Positions 25,370-34,567 of a stretch of DNA of 64,000 nucleotides are shown one piece after another. The first letter of the stretch is position 1. Every line of letters begins with the position of its first letter. The stretch comes from Streptomyces sp. MMG1533 (GTDB lineage Bacteria; Actinomycetota; Actinomycetes; Streptomycetales; Streptomycetaceae): positions 1-64,000 of the forward strand of contig NZ_LGDG01000241.1 of NCBI RefSeq assembly GCF_001279775.1. Direction: 5' to 3'. A program made the translations under genes and the position numbers. The notes under the pieces are model-generated. The model was not told the DNA's origin. It did no database searches and saw only the letters and a program-made list of their open reading frames with translations.

Positions 25370-26161
25370 CTACGCCTCGAAGGGGAGCCACGGCCCGTGG
25401 CCCAGGGTCACTCCCCGGCGGATCTCCCTGACGATGTGTCCGGCGGTCTCCCGCAGGGCGGAGACGGTGCCGGTCCTGGGCGCGGTGCCGGTGGGGAAGG
25501 TGACGGCGACCGCGGCGAGGGCCTGGCCTGCGAGCACGACGGGAGCGGCGAGGGAGGTGACACCGACGCACACCTCGTCGCTCTCTTGTGCGAAGCCCTG
25601 TCCTCGGACCTGCCGCAGTTCCGCGAGGAGCCGGCCGGAGTCGCTGACCGAGTGGGGTGTCAGCCGGGGCAGGCGGGCCGGCAATTGGTCGAGGTCCGTG
25701 TAGGCGAGCATCGCCTTGCCGCTCGCCGTGCAGCTCGCGGGCAGGCGGTCGCCGACCTCGAACGCACGGGTCGCCGAGGCGGTCGCTTCGCGGCGGCCGA
25801 TCCGTTCGAGGAACACCACGTCGAAGTCGCGCGGCACGGCGAGAAAGGCCGTGTGCCCGGTTCGCTGGTGCAAGGCCGACAGGAACGGCATCGCGATGTT
25901 CCTGAAGCCGTTGGCGGGACTGACGGCGGCGAGGTGGAGCAGGTCCACCCCGATCCGGTAGCCGTTGGGGTGCGCCTCGATGGCCCCGAGCTGGGTGAGC
26001 CGTTGCAGCAGCCGGTGCACCGTGGACTTCGCCAGACCGGTGGCACGCGACAGTTCGCTGAGCGTCATGACGCGGTCGTGGGAGTTGAAGGCACTGAGAA
26101 GATCGAACGCCTTCGAGAGGATGGACGAGGTCTCGCCCTCGACTGCGGTGGTTTTCGGCAC
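25370..26161 (-). CDS. IclR-family transcriptional regulator
   Basis: 263 aa from GTG 26161 (GGAG upstream). N-terminal winged helix (ILSKAFDLLSAF; MTLSELSRATGLAKSTVHRL; GYRIGVDLLHLA) and C-terminal effector domain (FLAVPRDFDVVFLERIG; PASCTASGKAMLAY; GFAQESDEVCVGVTSLAAPV). IclR members control many aromatic pathways and bind pathway acids. It is convergent with the dioxygenase/SDR operon and divergent from the CoA ligase operon. TTCC-N7-GGAA palindromes at three control regions are candidate sites. Confidence 0.92.
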   Translation of the reverse strand: MPKTTAVEGETSSILSKAFDLLSAFNSHDRVMTLSELSRATGLAKSTVHRLLQRLTQLGAIEAHPNGYRIGVDLLHLAAVSPANGFRNIAMPFLSALHQRTGHTAFLAVPRDFDVVFLERIGRREATASATRAFEVGDRLPASCTASGKAMLAYTDLDQLPARLPRLTPHSVSDSGRLLAELRQVRGQGFAQESDEVCVGVTSLAAPVVLAGQALAAVAVTFPTGTAPRTGTVSALRETAGHIVREIRRGVTLGHGPWLPFEA

Positions 26162-26316
26162 GGCGGCTCCAACGGTGCTCAGTGGATGGCGACTCCCACG
26201 GTTTCGGAGGCTACTGCCGGGGCTGCGCCAGGGCAATACGGAGTCCGGTATGGGTTTAGGAGGTATCTCGAATGGATGAGAGCTCCCGCTCCCGCACTCT
26301 GGCGAGCTGAGATTAC

Positions 26317-26346
26317 CTACGCTAAAGTCTCGTTACAGAAGTAACT
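26317..26346 (+). promoter_or_regulatory. operator copy upstream of the CoA ligase
   Basis: GTCTCGTTACAGAAGTAACT (26327-26346) contains the perfect inverted repeat GTTAC-AGAA-GTAAC (26332-26345) and matches 18 of 20 bases at 32724-32743. CTACGCT (26319-26325) just upstream also recurs, on the other strand, beside the HxlR gene. It lies 135 bp before the ligase ATG. Confidence 0.6.
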
Positions 26347-26480
26347 TTCTGTGTGCTGGCAATCATGAATTCCGTTGCGGTACGGGGCAATCGGACCGCG
26401 TACCGGCATACCTGCGAAACGTGTTCTTGGGCACCTCTCCCGACGAAGTCGGGAAGTTCACCCTGGATTCGGAGCGAGCC

Positions 26481-27911
26481 ATGAAACTGCCCACTTTTCT
26501 TGCCGCGCAGGCGTCTTTGCGCCCTGACCACACAGCGTTGATCGGTGAGCGGCGGATGACGTTCGCCGAACTGGAGGAGGCGACCACGCGCGCGGCGGCG
26601 GCCCTGCGAGGGCAGGGGCTGCGGGTGGGGGACCGGGTGGCGATCGCGCTGCCGAACGGCGTCGACTTCGTCCTGGCGTTCCTGGCGGCGGTGAAGGCCG
26701 GGCTGGTCGCCGTGCCGGTGAACCTCCGGCTCGCGCCGGACGAGGCCACCTACATCCTCGGCGACAGCGGCGCGACGAAGGTGATCCGGGAGCCGTCCGA
26801 GGTGACGGAACTCGTCGAGTCCGGCGAGCCCGTACGGCCCGAGGTGCCGCAGGACTTCGACGACTGCGTGATCTCCTACACCTCCGGAACCACCGGAAAA
26901 CCCAAGGGGGCCCTGCTCACTCAGGCCAACTACATCGTCCTCAACGGATTCCTCAACCAGGCGATGTGGGGCCTCGGGCCCGCGGACCGCCAACTCGTCA
27001 CCACACCGCTGGCGCAGCGCACCGGCCTCGCCAGGGTCATGAACATGGTCTGCCACGGCTGTTCGCTCCTGGTACCGCCGAAGTTCGACGCGGCGCGCAC
27101 CGCGGACCTCGTCCAGTCCGAGCGGGTGACCTTCATGGCGACGGTGCCCACGGTCGCGCGCATGCTGCTGCCGGAGATCGAACGCGACCCGGCCCGGTTC
27201 GCCTCACTGCGCGCCTTCGTGGCGACCGGGGAGGCGTTTCCCGTGGCGCTCAAGCGCAAGCTCCGGGACGTACTGCCCGACATGGAGATCCACTCGTACT
27301 ACGCCATGACCGAAGTGGGCCTGGTCGCCGGCATGGGGCCCGCCGAGCAGTTCGCGCACCCGGAGGCCGTCGGCCGGGTGCAGCCGGGCGTGGAGGCGCA
27401 GCTGCTGGACGACGACTTCCATGAGGTACGGCACGGAGAGGTGGGCGAACTCTGGGTGCGCAGCGGCCCACCCGGCCGCTGGCTGACCATGCGGGAGTAC
27501 CACGGGCGTCCGGAGGACACCGCGCGGACCATCCGTGACGGCTGGGTGGCCACCGGAGACCTCGGCCGGTTCGACGACGAGGGCTTCCTCCACCTGGTGG
27601 ACCGCAAGAAGGACATGATCCTCTCTGGCGGTTTCAACATCTACTCCCGCGAGGTCGAGCTGGTCATCGCCGAGTTGCCCGGTGTGCAGGCCGTCGCCGT
27701 GGTCGGTGTCCCGGACGAGGTCTTCGGTGAGGCGGTGGCCGCCTACGTGGAGGTCGCGCCCGGGCACCGGGTCACCGAGAAGGACGTCATCGACCTCTGT
27801 CGGCAGCGGATCGCCGGCTACAAGAAGCCGCGCCATGTGCGCTTCGTCGACGAGCTGCCCCGCAACAGCACCGGGAAGGTCGTCAAGAGGCAGTTGACCG
27901 CGACCAGTTGA
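26481..27911 (+). CDS. AMP-forming acyl-CoA ligase
   Basis: 476 aa, ANL superfamily. P-loop SYTSGTTGKPKGALLTQAN (about 132-150), YYAMTEVGL, the hinge VDRKKDMILSGGFNIYSRE, and the C-terminal catalytic Lys in NSTGKVVKRQL. It is short in the N-terminal domain (about 30 residues fewer than typical FadD), as in some aryl-CoA ligases. ATG 26481 has GGAGCG upstream. It likely activates the acid that the linked dehydrogenases, hydratase and thiolase-like enzyme then shorten. The gene stands alone between an operator shared with the HxlR region and a terminator. Confidence 0.88.
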   Translation: MKLPTFLAAQASLRPDHTALIGERRMTFAELEEATTRAAAALRGQGLRVGDRVAIALPNGVDFVLAFLAAVKAGLVAVPVNLRLAPDEATYILGDSGATKVIREPSEVTELVESGEPVRPEVPQDFDDCVISYTSGTTGKPKGALLTQANYIVLNGFLNQAMWGLGPADRQLVTTPLAQRTGLARVMNMVCHGCSLLVPPKFDAARTADLVQSERVTFMATVPTVARMLLPEIERDPARFASLRAFVATGEAFPVALKRKLRDVLPDMEIHSYYAMTEVGLVAGMGPAEQFAHPEAVGRVQPGVEAQLLDDDFHEVRHGEVGELWVRSGPPGRWLTMREYHGRPEDTARTIRDGWVATGDLGRFDDEGFLHLVDRKKDMILSGGFNIYSREVELVIAELPGVQAVAVVGVPDEVFGEAVAAYVEVAPGHRVTEKDVIDLCRQRIAGYKKPRHVRFVDELPRNSTGKVVKRQLTATS

Positions 27912-27931
27912 GCCGGTCGAGAGCTCATGCC

Positions 27932-27985
27932 GTCATGGCAAGGCCGTCCTCGGAAGGAGTCTTCCGAAGACGGCCTTGCCATGAC
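27932..27985. terminator. 25-bp bidirectional hairpin
   Basis: Arms 27932-27956 and 27961-27985 are complementary with one mismatch and a 4-nt loop (GAGT). It lies between the convergent ligase and CaiB genes and should stop transcription from both sides. Confidence 0.85.
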
Positions 27986-28022
27986 GGGTGCCGAACAGGG
28001 TGGGCCCACCGCCTTTCGGGCG

Positions 28023-29180
28023 CTACGAGTTCAGGCCGAGCTCCCGCAGGATCTCCTCGGTGTGTTCTCCGAGCTTCGGGGACCGGGCCTCGACCCGGGT
28101 GGGCGACTTCTCGAAGCGCGCGGGGTAGTTCATGACCCGAATGGGCCCGAATTCCTCGTCGGTGAACTCGACGAGGGTCTGGTTGTGCACGGCCTGGGGA
28201 TCGGTCAGGAAATCGGAGACCGTGTTCACCGCGGCCAGCGGAGCGCCTGCCTGCGTGACCTTCTCCATGACGACCTCGGTGGACATGCTCCGACTCGTCT
28301 TCTCCAGTTCCCCCCACAGGTCCCGGATGTTCTGCGTGCGAGCCCTGTCCGTGCCGAACCGCGGGTCCTCCAGCAGATCCTCGCGGCCGAAGACGCGGCA
28401 CACGCGAGCGGCCTGGTCGTTCGTCTGGACGTGGCCGAGGAGCATTCCGTCGGCCGTCCGGATCGGCCGGTTGATGTCCACGGCGGGGAACGGTTCCTCG
28501 AGGTCCTCGAACGTCTCGTTGCGGATCGCGTCGACCAGGGCCAGGGAGGCGAAGGAATCCAGCAGGGAGACCGAGACGTACTGCCCCTCCCCGGTCCGCT
28601 CCCGGTGCAGCAGCGCCGCCGTGATCGCGCTCGCCGTCGCGGCGGCCGCGTACTTGTCCACGAAAAAGCCCCTGACCGGCTGGGGTTCCCCGCCGCCGCC
28701 CTGGAGGGCCATGATCCCGGAGATCGCCTGGATCACCTGGTCGAAGGCGGGCCGCGAGACGTATGGCCCGCTCTGGCCGAAACCCGAGATGGACGCGTAC
28801 ACCAGCCGGGGATTCACCGCCTTCAGGTCCTCGTAGCAGAGATTCAGACGGGCCATCACCCCCGGCCGGGAGTTCTCGACGAGGACGTCGGCCGTGGCGG
28901 CGAGCCTGCGGGCGACGTCCTGGCCCTGAGGACTCTTGAGATCGAGCTCGATGCTCTTCTTGTGCCGGTTGTTCGCCAGGAACATGGCGGTCATGCCCTT
29001 GTGGGCCGGGCCGACCCGGCGCAGCGGGTCCCCGCCGACGGGCTCGATCTTGATCACCTCCGCCCCCAGGTCCGCCAGCATCTGACCGGCGAGCGGACCC
29101 GCGACCATGGTGGCTATCTCAAGAACGCGAAGACCGGAACACGGTCCGGCGGGCCTCGTACGGGACACCGGTACTCCCAT
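28023..29180 (-). CDS. CaiB/BaiF-family CoA-transferase
   Basis: 385 aa, class III CoA-transferase. N-terminal VLEIATMVAGPLAGQMLADLGAEVIKIE; ENSRPGVMARLNL; SISGFGQSGPYVSRPAFDQV with the likely catalytic Asp in FDQV; DSFASLALVDAI. It moves CoA between acids, so it could activate the pathway acid without ATP, or recycle CoA. ATG 29180 is preferred to TTG 29183 because AGGGGAAG is better spaced. It is separated by about 170 bp from the CaiB-like gene upstream, with its own TTCC...GGAA element. Confidence 0.9.
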   Translation of the reverse strand: MGVPVSRTRPAGPCSGLRVLEIATMVAGPLAGQMLADLGAEVIKIEPVGGDPLRRVGPAHKGMTAMFLANNRHKKSIELDLKSPQGQDVARRLAATADVLVENSRPGVMARLNLCYEDLKAVNPRLVYASISGFGQSGPYVSRPAFDQVIQAISGIMALQGGGGEPQPVRGFFVDKYAAAATASAITAALLHRERTGEGQYVSVSLLDSFASLALVDAIRNETFEDLEEPFPAVDINRPIRTADGMLLGHVQTNDQAARVCRVFGREDLLEDPRFGTDRARTQNIRDLWGELEKTSRSMSTEVVMEKVTQAGAPLAAVNTVSDFLTDPQAVHNQTLVEFTDEEFGPIRVMNYPARFEKSPTRVEARSPKLGEHTEEILRELGLNS

Positions 29181-29278
29181 CAACTTCCCCTGTTGTTCGG
29201 TTCGTTGCGAGGAGAGTGACGCTGAGAGCCTCCTCAGCGCACAGCGTCTCCCGGCGACGACGGAGGCGGCAGGGAGGG

Positions 29279-29293
29279 TTCCGGGCAGTGGAA
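29279..29293. promoter_or_regulatory. TTCC-N7-GGAA element upstream of the CaiB gene
   Basis: GGTTCC-GGGCAGT-GGAACC (29277-29295) has 6-bp perfect arms. It shares the TTCCGG...GGAA frame and arm spacing with the palindromes at 14339 and 21288, but the centre differs. It is 97 bp before the CaiB start, possibly a weaker site of the same regulator. Confidence 0.35.
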
Positions 29294-29349
29294 CCAGGCG
29301 GTCGCGTCCGTGGGACCCGGGCGCCGGCGGCCCGCGGTGGCCGAGCGGC

Positions 29350-30435
29350 TCACGCCGGCCAGGCGGCGAGCGCCGAGTCGCCGTCCCCGGCGACCGGCGG
29401 TGGCGGTGTGGTGGGCGCGGTCCTGGAGAAGCGCGGGGCGGGGGCCGCCTGCCGGACCCCGCCGCGGTCGACCACGGTGGAGCGGGCGGCGATGTGGGGG
29501 TGGTCGGCGACCTCGGCCAGGGAGAGCACGGGGCTCACACACGCATCCGTGCCGGCGAAGACCGCCAGCCACGCGTCCCGCGGGCGCGACGCGAAGACCT
29601 CGGCGAACCGTGCCCGCAGCACCGGCCACCCGGCCGGGTCGGACTGTTCGGGCAGGGGCTCACCGGACAGCCCGAGGCCCTCCAGGAACTGCGCGTAGAA
29701 GTGCGGTTCCAGCGCGCCGACGGCGATCCAGCGGCCGTCGGCGCAGGCGTAGGTGCCGTAGAAGGGAGCGCCGCCGTCGAGACGGTTGGCTCCTCGTGCG
29801 TCGCGCCATCTCCCGGCGGCCCGCAGGCTCCAGACCATCTGCATCAGCACACTCGCACCGTCGACCATGGCGGCGTCGACGGTCTGGCCCTGACCGGAAC
29901 GGCCGCGCTCCCACAGGGCGGCCAGGACTCCCAGGGCCAGGAAGAGTGATCCCCCGCCGAAGTCCCCGAGCAGGTTCAGCGGGGGCACGGGTCCCCCGTC
30001 GGCCGGGCCGATCGCGTGCAGCGCGCCGGTCAGCGCGATGTAGTTGATGTCGTGTCCGGCGCGCTCGGCCAGCGGCCCGTCCTGGCCCCAGCCGGTGGCC
30101 CGGCCGTAGACCAGGGCCGGGTTGCGGGCATGGCAGTGGGCCGGTCCGACGCCGAGCCGCTCCGCGACGCCGGGCCGCATCCCTTCCAGCAGCACGTCGG
30201 CCCTGGCGGCCAGCCGCAGCGCGAGCTCCCGCCCCTCGGCGGACTTCAGGTCGATGCGCACCGTACGGCGCCCGCGCAGGAGCAGTTCGTCACCGATGCC
30301 GCCGCGGTCCGTGCCGCCGGACCGCTCGACGCGCAGCACGTCGGCGCCCAGGTCGGCGAGGAGCATCGCGGTGTGCGGAACGGGGCCGATCGCGGCCAGT
30401 TCCAGGACGCGCAGCCCGTCCAGTGGTCCCGGCAT
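29350..30435 (-). CDS. CaiB/BaiF CoA-transferase or alpha-methylacyl-CoA racemase
   Basis: 361 aa, of the branch that includes alpha-methylacyl-CoA racemase: [77 protein letters not shown] with Asp in GHDINY as candidate catalytic residue; [17 protein letters not shown] racemase would set the stereochemistry of a methyl-branched CoA ester before dehydrogenation, which suits the adjacent acyl-CoA dehydrogenase; transferase activity is the alternative. ATG 30435 overlaps the dehydrogenase stop (ATGA). Confidence 0.85.
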   Translation of the reverse strand: MPGPLDGLRVLELAAIGPVPHTAMLLADLGADVLRVERSGGTDRGGIGDELLLRGRRTVRIDLKSAEGRELALRLAARADVLLEGMRPGVAERLGVGPAHCHARNPALVYGRATGWGQDGPLAERAGHDINYIALTGALHAIGPADGGPVPPLNLLGDFGGGSLFLALGVLAALWERGRSGQGQTVDAAMVDGASVLMQMVWSLRAAGRWRDARGANRLDGGAPFYGTYACADGRWIAVGALEPHFYAQFLEGLGLSGEPLPEQSDPAGWPVLRARFAEVFASRPRDAWLAVFAGTDACVSPVLSLAEVADHPHIAARSTVVDRGGVRQAAPAPRFSRTAPTTPPPPVAGDGDSALAAWPA

Positions 30436-31610
30436 CAGCGGTCGCCTCCCTCGGCCGCGCGCAGCAGGGACTTGCCGATCACGGACTTCAGGACCTCGCT
30501 GCTGCCGCCGTAGATCCGGGTCACCCGGGCGTCGGCGTACAGGCGGGCGATGGGGTAGTCGAGCATGTAGCCGTAGCCGCCGTGCAGTTGCAGACACCGG
30601 TCCACGACGCGGCCCTGCATCTGGGTGCAGAAGAGCTTGACCTTGGCGGCGTCGGCGGGATCGAGGACGCCGGCGTCGTGGTCGTCGAGCGCCCGGTCGA
30701 CGAGCGCCTGTCCGGCTTCCACGTCGGTGGCGCACTCGGCCAGTTCGAACTTGGTGTTCTGCAGGGCGGCCAGCGGCTGTCCGAAGACGCTGCGGCCGCG
30801 TACGTAGTGCAGGGTTGTGTCGAGCGCGAAGCGGGCCGACGCCTGCGCGTTGACCGCGATCGACAGCCGTTCCTGGGCGAGGTTGTGGCTCAGGTAGGCG
30901 AACGCGCGGCCCTCCTCGCCGATGAGGTTCTCCTCCGGGACCCAGACGTCGTCGAAGAAGATCTCGGACGTGTCCTGCGCCTTCATGCCGATCTTCTCCA
31001 GGAGCCGGCCGCGGGAGTAGCCCGGACGGTCGGTCTCGACGGCGACGAGGCTCAGCCCGGAGCGGCGGTCCCCGTCCTCTCCGGGCGGCGACGTCCGCAC
31101 CACGGTGAGGACGAGGGTGGCGTTGACGGCACCGGTGATGAAGGTCTTGGAGCCGTTGACGACATAGCCGCCGTCGGCCCTGGTCGCGGTGGTGCGCACC
31201 CCGGCCAGGTCGGAGCCGGCGCCGGGCTCGGTCATGGCGATCGCGGTGATGAGGTCCCCGGCGGCGAAAGCCGGCAGCCAGCGCTGCTTCTGCTCAGCGT
31301 CGGCGTACGCCAGCAGGTAGCTGAGCGCCATGTCGAGGTGGGTGCGCAGGGAGCCGATCTGCAGCCCGGCGCGCACCGCCTCCTCGGTGACGACGGCGTT
31401 GAACTTGTAGGTCGACTGGCCGCCACCGCCGTAGGCCTCCGGGATCTGGATGCCCATGATCCCCAGCTCGGCGACGCGCTTGAAGAAGTCGGCGGGCGGC
31501 GCGCCCGCGCTCTCCCACTCGGGACGCGCCGGAGCGATCTCGCGGGTGAAGAAGTCGCGGACCATACCGCGGAAGGCCTGGTGTTCCTCGTTGAAGATCG
31601 TGCGTTGCAT
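30435..31610 (-). CDS. acyl-CoA dehydrogenase
   Basis: 391 aa. [52 protein letters not shown] and [22 protein letters not shown] are all typical. At the usual catalytic position the sequence is [12 protein letters not shown] (Gly for Glu); the base is probably Glu in LAQERLSIA, as in isovaleryl- and long-chain acyl-CoA dehydrogenases. This suggests a branched or long-chain substrate. GGGAGG precedes the ATG. It pairs with the racemase/CaiB gene in a two-gene operon. Confidence 0.92.
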   Translation of the reverse strand: MQRTIFNEEHQAFRGMVRDFFTREIAPARPEWESAGAPPADFFKRVAELGIMGIQIPEAYGGGGQSTYKFNAVVTEEAVRAGLQIGSLRTHLDMALSYLLAYADAEQKQRWLPAFAAGDLITAIAMTEPGAGSDLAGVRTTATRADGGYVVNGSKTFITGAVNATLVLTVVRTSPPGEDGDRRSGLSLVAVETDRPGYSRGRLLEKIGMKAQDTSEIFFDDVWVPEENLIGEEGRAFAYLSHNLAQERLSIAVNAQASARFALDTTLHYVRGRSVFGQPLAALQNTKFELAECATDVEAGQALVDRALDDHDAGVLDPADAAKVKLFCTQMQGRVVDRCLQLHGGYGYMLDYPIARLYADARVTRIYGGSSEVLKSVIGKSLLRAAEGGDR

Positions 31611-31663
31611 GGGCGTGTTCCTCCCGGGGACGGGGGGTGCTGCTGGCCGGGCAGGGGTGTCCG

Positions 31664-32623
31664 TCAGGGGTGTGGTGTGCCGTCAGGGGCGATGTCCAAC
31701 GGTGTGAACTCGCCCCGGCAGGCGGCACACACCAGCACGGGTTCCACGCTGTATCCACAGGCCTTGTGCTCCAGCACGACGCTCGCGTCGCGTGGAAGGG
31801 CCAGCCAGCGGTCGCCCCAGGCGAGCATGGACAGGTAGATCGGGTACAGGGCGAGTCCCATCTCGGTGAGCAGGTACTCGTCCCTGGGCGGGTTGCTCTG
31901 GTAGGTGCGTCGGGCCAGCACGCCGAGGTCGGTGAGCCGGCCGAGCCGGCCGGACAGGATGCTCTCGGCGATGCCGAGCTCCCGCCGGAAGTCGTCGAAC
32001 CTGCGGACGCCCAGGAAGCATGCGCGCAGCACGAGCGAGCTCCACCGATCGCCGATGACCTTCTGCGTCCGTGCGATGGAACACGGTCGCCCGCGTTCCA
32101 GCAAGGACAGTTCGGGAGTTCGCGACCGTGGGCGTGACACCGCGTCGCCAGGCCCGTCGGCGCCGCCGACCGGGGACGACCTCACTTCCCGGGCACGCAG
32201 CGGCTCGCGGCAGGCCGCGCACGCCAGCTCCGCGTCGAGACGCGCACCGCAGTCGGTATGACGGAGGGGCAGCGGTCGCCCGCGGTCGTCCGCGGCCCAC
32301 TCGTCGCCCCAGCGCATGGCGGTCATGAGGCAGGCGAAGAAGTCCCGGCCCGTCTCTGTCAGGTCGTAGCGCGGATGGGAGGAGCCGGAGCCGACGTCCT
32401 TGACGACGAGCCCGCCCTCGGTGAGCTGGGTGAGGCGTGCGGTGAGGGTCGAACGGGCGATGCCCAGCCTGCGCTGCAGCTCGTCGAAGCGGCCCACGCC
32501 GTCGAAGACCATCTCCCGCAGGACCAGCCACGACCAGGCGTCGCCGACCGTCTCGACGGCGCGCGAGACGGCCACCGCCGAGCGCAGGACCTGGGATCCC
32601 GCCTGGGACTTGTCAGCAGCCAT
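31664..32623 (-). CDS. tandem-duplicated HxlR-family regulator
   Basis: 319 aa made of two HxlR winged-helix domains in one chain. Domain 1 (about 10-140): SRAVETVGDAWSWLVLREM, RFDELQRRLGIARSTLTARL, YDLTETGRDFF. Domain 2 (about 178-312): ARTQKVIGDRWSSLVLRACF, RFDDFRRELGIAESILSGRL, YLLTEMGLALYPI. Each half ends in a Cys motif (CGARLDAELACAACREP; CGYSVEPVLVCAACRGEF). Normal HxlR proteins are about 110-150 aa and dimeric, so this looks like a single-chain pseudo-dimer. It is divergent from the thiolase operon, over an inverted repeat. GAGGAG before the ATG. Confidence 0.9.
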   Translation of the reverse strand: MAADKSQAGSQVLRSAVAVSRAVETVGDAWSWLVLREMVFDGVGRFDELQRRLGIARSTLTARLTQLTEGGLVVKDVGSGSSHPRYDLTETGRDFFACLMTAMRWGDEWAADDRGRPLPLRHTDCGARLDAELACAACREPLRAREVRSSPVGGADGPGDAVSRPRSRTPELSLLERGRPCSIARTQKVIGDRWSSLVLRACFLGVRRFDDFRRELGIAESILSGRLGRLTDLGVLARRTYQSNPPRDEYLLTEMGLALYPIYLSMLAWGDRWLALPRDASVVLEHKACGYSVEPVLVCAACRGEFTPLDIAPDGTPHP

Positions 32624-32700
32624 CTGCTCCTCGCGATCACGGGGGAGCGGCGCGGCCGCTCGGCGGTCAGTACCGGAACGAGTCTACCCGAGAGACTAGC

Positions 32701-32743
32701 GTAGCGAGACTATCTCGGATATGGTCTCGCTACAGAAGTTACT
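32701..32743. promoter_or_regulatory. operator region between HxlR gene and thiolase operon
   Basis: GTAGCGAGAC (32701-32710) and GTCTCGCTAC (32724-32733) are perfect 10-bp inverted arms 13 bp apart. The right arm continues as GTCTCGCTACAGAAGTTACT (32724-32743), 18 of 20 identical to the element at 26327. This is the likely binding site of the tandem HxlR protein. Confidence 0.65.
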
Positions 32744-32832
32744 GGAAGTTGTTTGCGGACGTCGCACGACGACGTCGCGACTTCATTTGCGCGAAGCGCT
32801 CTTTCCGAGGTTGCCAGAGAGGTGGCCTGACC

Positions 32833-34005
32833 ATGCCTGGAAGAAAAGACATCGCCGTCGTCGGTTATGCGGAGACCCCCGTGGTCCTCCGCTCCGGGCG
32901 ATCCTCCTACGATCTCGCCGCGGAGGCCTTCGAGGGAATTCTCGAACACACGGGAGTCGACAAGTCGGAAATAGACGGGATCTGCGTAGCGGAGACCATG
33001 AGTGAGACGTCCAACCCGTTCTGGGCGGTGTATCTCTGCGAACACCTGGGCCTCACGCCCACCTGGACCCAGATCAACGGCCTGGGCGGGGCGTCGACCA
33101 TCGGCGGCGTGGCCAGGGCCGCGGCGGCCGTCCGGGACGGCCTGTGCGAGACCGTGCTGGTCCTCTCCAGCGACGCCCAGTCGTCCTGGCCGCCCACCGA
33201 GCAGGGGGCGCAGCGGTACGAGTTCCAGTACCCCGTCGGTCTCAACGGCCCGGTGGGCGCGTTCGGGCTGCTGACGCAGCGCTACCGGCACCAGTACCCG
33301 CTCCTGGACGAGGCGCTGGCCAAGCTCGCCGTGACCCAGCGGGCCCACGCACTGCTCAACCCCAACGGTTGCGAGAAGCTGCGCAAGCCGCTGACCGAGG
33401 AGGACTACCTGACCTCCCGGTACGTCTCCGACCCGCTGCGGATGCTGGACAGCGTCATGGTCTGCGACGGCGCCAACGCGCTGCTCGTCACCTCGACGCA
33501 GAAGGCACAGGAACTCGGCTGCCGGAAGATGGTGCACCCCGTCGGATACGGCGAGATCACCAACTTCAACGGCCCCGACATGCTGGCCGACATCACCGAG
33601 TCCGGATTCACCGTGGCAGGACCGAAGGCCTTCGCACAGGCCGGTCTCTCGCCCGACGACATCCGCATGATCCACCCCTACGACGACTTCCTGATCGCCA
33701 TCCTGCTCACCCTGGAGCATCTCGGCTTCTGCGAGCGCGGCGGTGGCTCGAAATTCATCATGGACACCGACCTGTCCCATCGCGGAACCCTTCCGCTCAA
33801 CACCTCCGGCGGCCAGATCTCGGCCGGTCAGCCCGGTCTCGCCGGGGGCGGCCTGAACGCGGTCGAGGCGGTGCGCCAGATGTTCGGCGAAGCGGGCGAA
33901 CGGCAGGTCGACGACCCGCGCAACGCACTGGTGACCGGCATCGGGATGGTCCCGTACGGCCGCAACTGGGGCGTGTCCAACGTACTGATCCTGGAGCAGC
34001 CATGA
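32833..34005 (+). CDS. thiolase-fold protein lacking catalytic Cys (Ltp2-like aldolase candidate)
   Basis: 390 aa, SCP2-thiolase branch. The fold is clear (IAVVGYAETP; VARAAAAVRDGLCETVLVLSS; RMLDSVMVCDGANALLVTS; LNTSGGQISAGQPGLAGG). At the nucleophile site, where thiolases have Cys, the sequence is WTQINGLGGASTIGG. The usual HDC region reads MIHPYDDFLIA with a Tyr. The C-terminal VTGIGMVPYGR also lacks the second Cys. Loss of both Cys with a retained Tyr resembles Ltp2-type retro-aldolases of steroid side-chain degradation, which work with a DUF35 partner; the next gene is a DUF35 protein. A thiolase role is less likely. Confidence 0.8.
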   Translation: MPGRKDIAVVGYAETPVVLRSGRSSYDLAAEAFEGILEHTGVDKSEIDGICVAETMSETSNPFWAVYLCEHLGLTPTWTQINGLGGASTIGGVARAAAAVRDGLCETVLVLSSDAQSSWPPTEQGAQRYEFQYPVGLNGPVGAFGLLTQRYRHQYPLLDEALAKLAVTQRAHALLNPNGCEKLRKPLTEEDYLTSRYVSDPLRMLDSVMVCDGANALLVTSTQKAQELGCRKMVHPVGYGEITNFNGPDMLADITESGFTVAGPKAFAQAGLSPDDIRMIHPYDDFLIAILLTLEHLGFCERGGGSKFIMDTDLSHRGTLPLNTSGGQISAGQPGLAGGGLNAVEAVRQMFGEAGERQVDDPRNALVTGIGMVPYGRNWGVSNVLILEQP

Positions 34006-34421
34006 GCCAGCAGCGCGTGATCCCCCGGCCTGTGCCGAAGGTCGACCGCTACACCGAGACCGAGCCGTTCTGGAAGGCGGCCAAGGAGCACCGGCTCCTG
34101 CTCCAGTACTGCACCGACACCGGCCGGGCCCAGTGGTTCCCCCGCTCGGTCAGTCTGTTCACCGGTCGCCGGCACCTGGAGTGGCGCGAGGTGAGCGGCG
34201 AGGGAACGGTCTACTCCTTCACCGTCACGCGGCGGGCCTGGCCCGGTCACGAGGACCGCGTCCCGTACGTGGTGGCCCTCGTCGAACTGCCCGAGGGCGT
34301 GCGCATCCTCGCCAACGTGTTGCACTGCGACCCCGCCGAGGTGCGGATCGGGATGCCGGTGAAGGTGTGCTGGGAGCACCTGTCCGAGGAGATCGAGTAC
34401 CCGGCGTTCGAGCCCGCCTGA
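34002..34421 (+). CDS. DUF35 OB-fold protein, partner of the thiolase-fold enzyme
   Basis: 139 aa. N-terminal helix (DRYTETEPFWKAAKEHRLLLQYC), a degenerate rubredoxin-like zinc ribbon (only one Cys of the usual four: YCTDTGRAQWFPRSVS) and an OB fold (GEGTVYSFTVTRRAWPGHEDRVPYVVALVEL; ILANVLHCDPAEVRIGMPVKVCW). DUF35 proteins form complexes with thiolase-fold enzymes and position acyl-CoA. The 4-bp ATGA overlap with the upstream gene supports a stoichiometric complex. Confidence 0.87.
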   Translation: MSQQRVIPRPVPKVDRYTETEPFWKAAKEHRLLLQYCTDTGRAQWFPRSVSLFTGRRHLEWREVSGEGTVYSFTVTRRAWPGHEDRVPYVVALVELPEGVRILANVLHCDPAEVRIGMPVKVCWEHLSEEIEYPAFEPA

Positions 34422-34567
34422 CATCCCGGCCGGCACCGCCTGCCCGAAGAAGCCCACGAACCCGCCGGCCGGTGGGACCGGTGTCCCCGCCGGCCGGCGG
34501 GAGCGACGCATCCCCCCGCCGGCCGGAGAAGCCGGCGCCCCCGTCCGACCGGAGAAAGAGGTCAACC

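Noticed and set aside
32833..34005. Ordinary acetyl-CoA acetyltransferase
   Set aside because: Both catalytic Cys are absent and a DUF35 gene overlaps, so a plain thiolase call would mislead.
34422..34567. Small regulatory RNA in the repeat-rich spacer between DUF35 and crotonase genes
   Set aside because: CCGGCCGG repeats can fold many ways in DNA of this GC content; no promoter or terminator supports an RNA gene.
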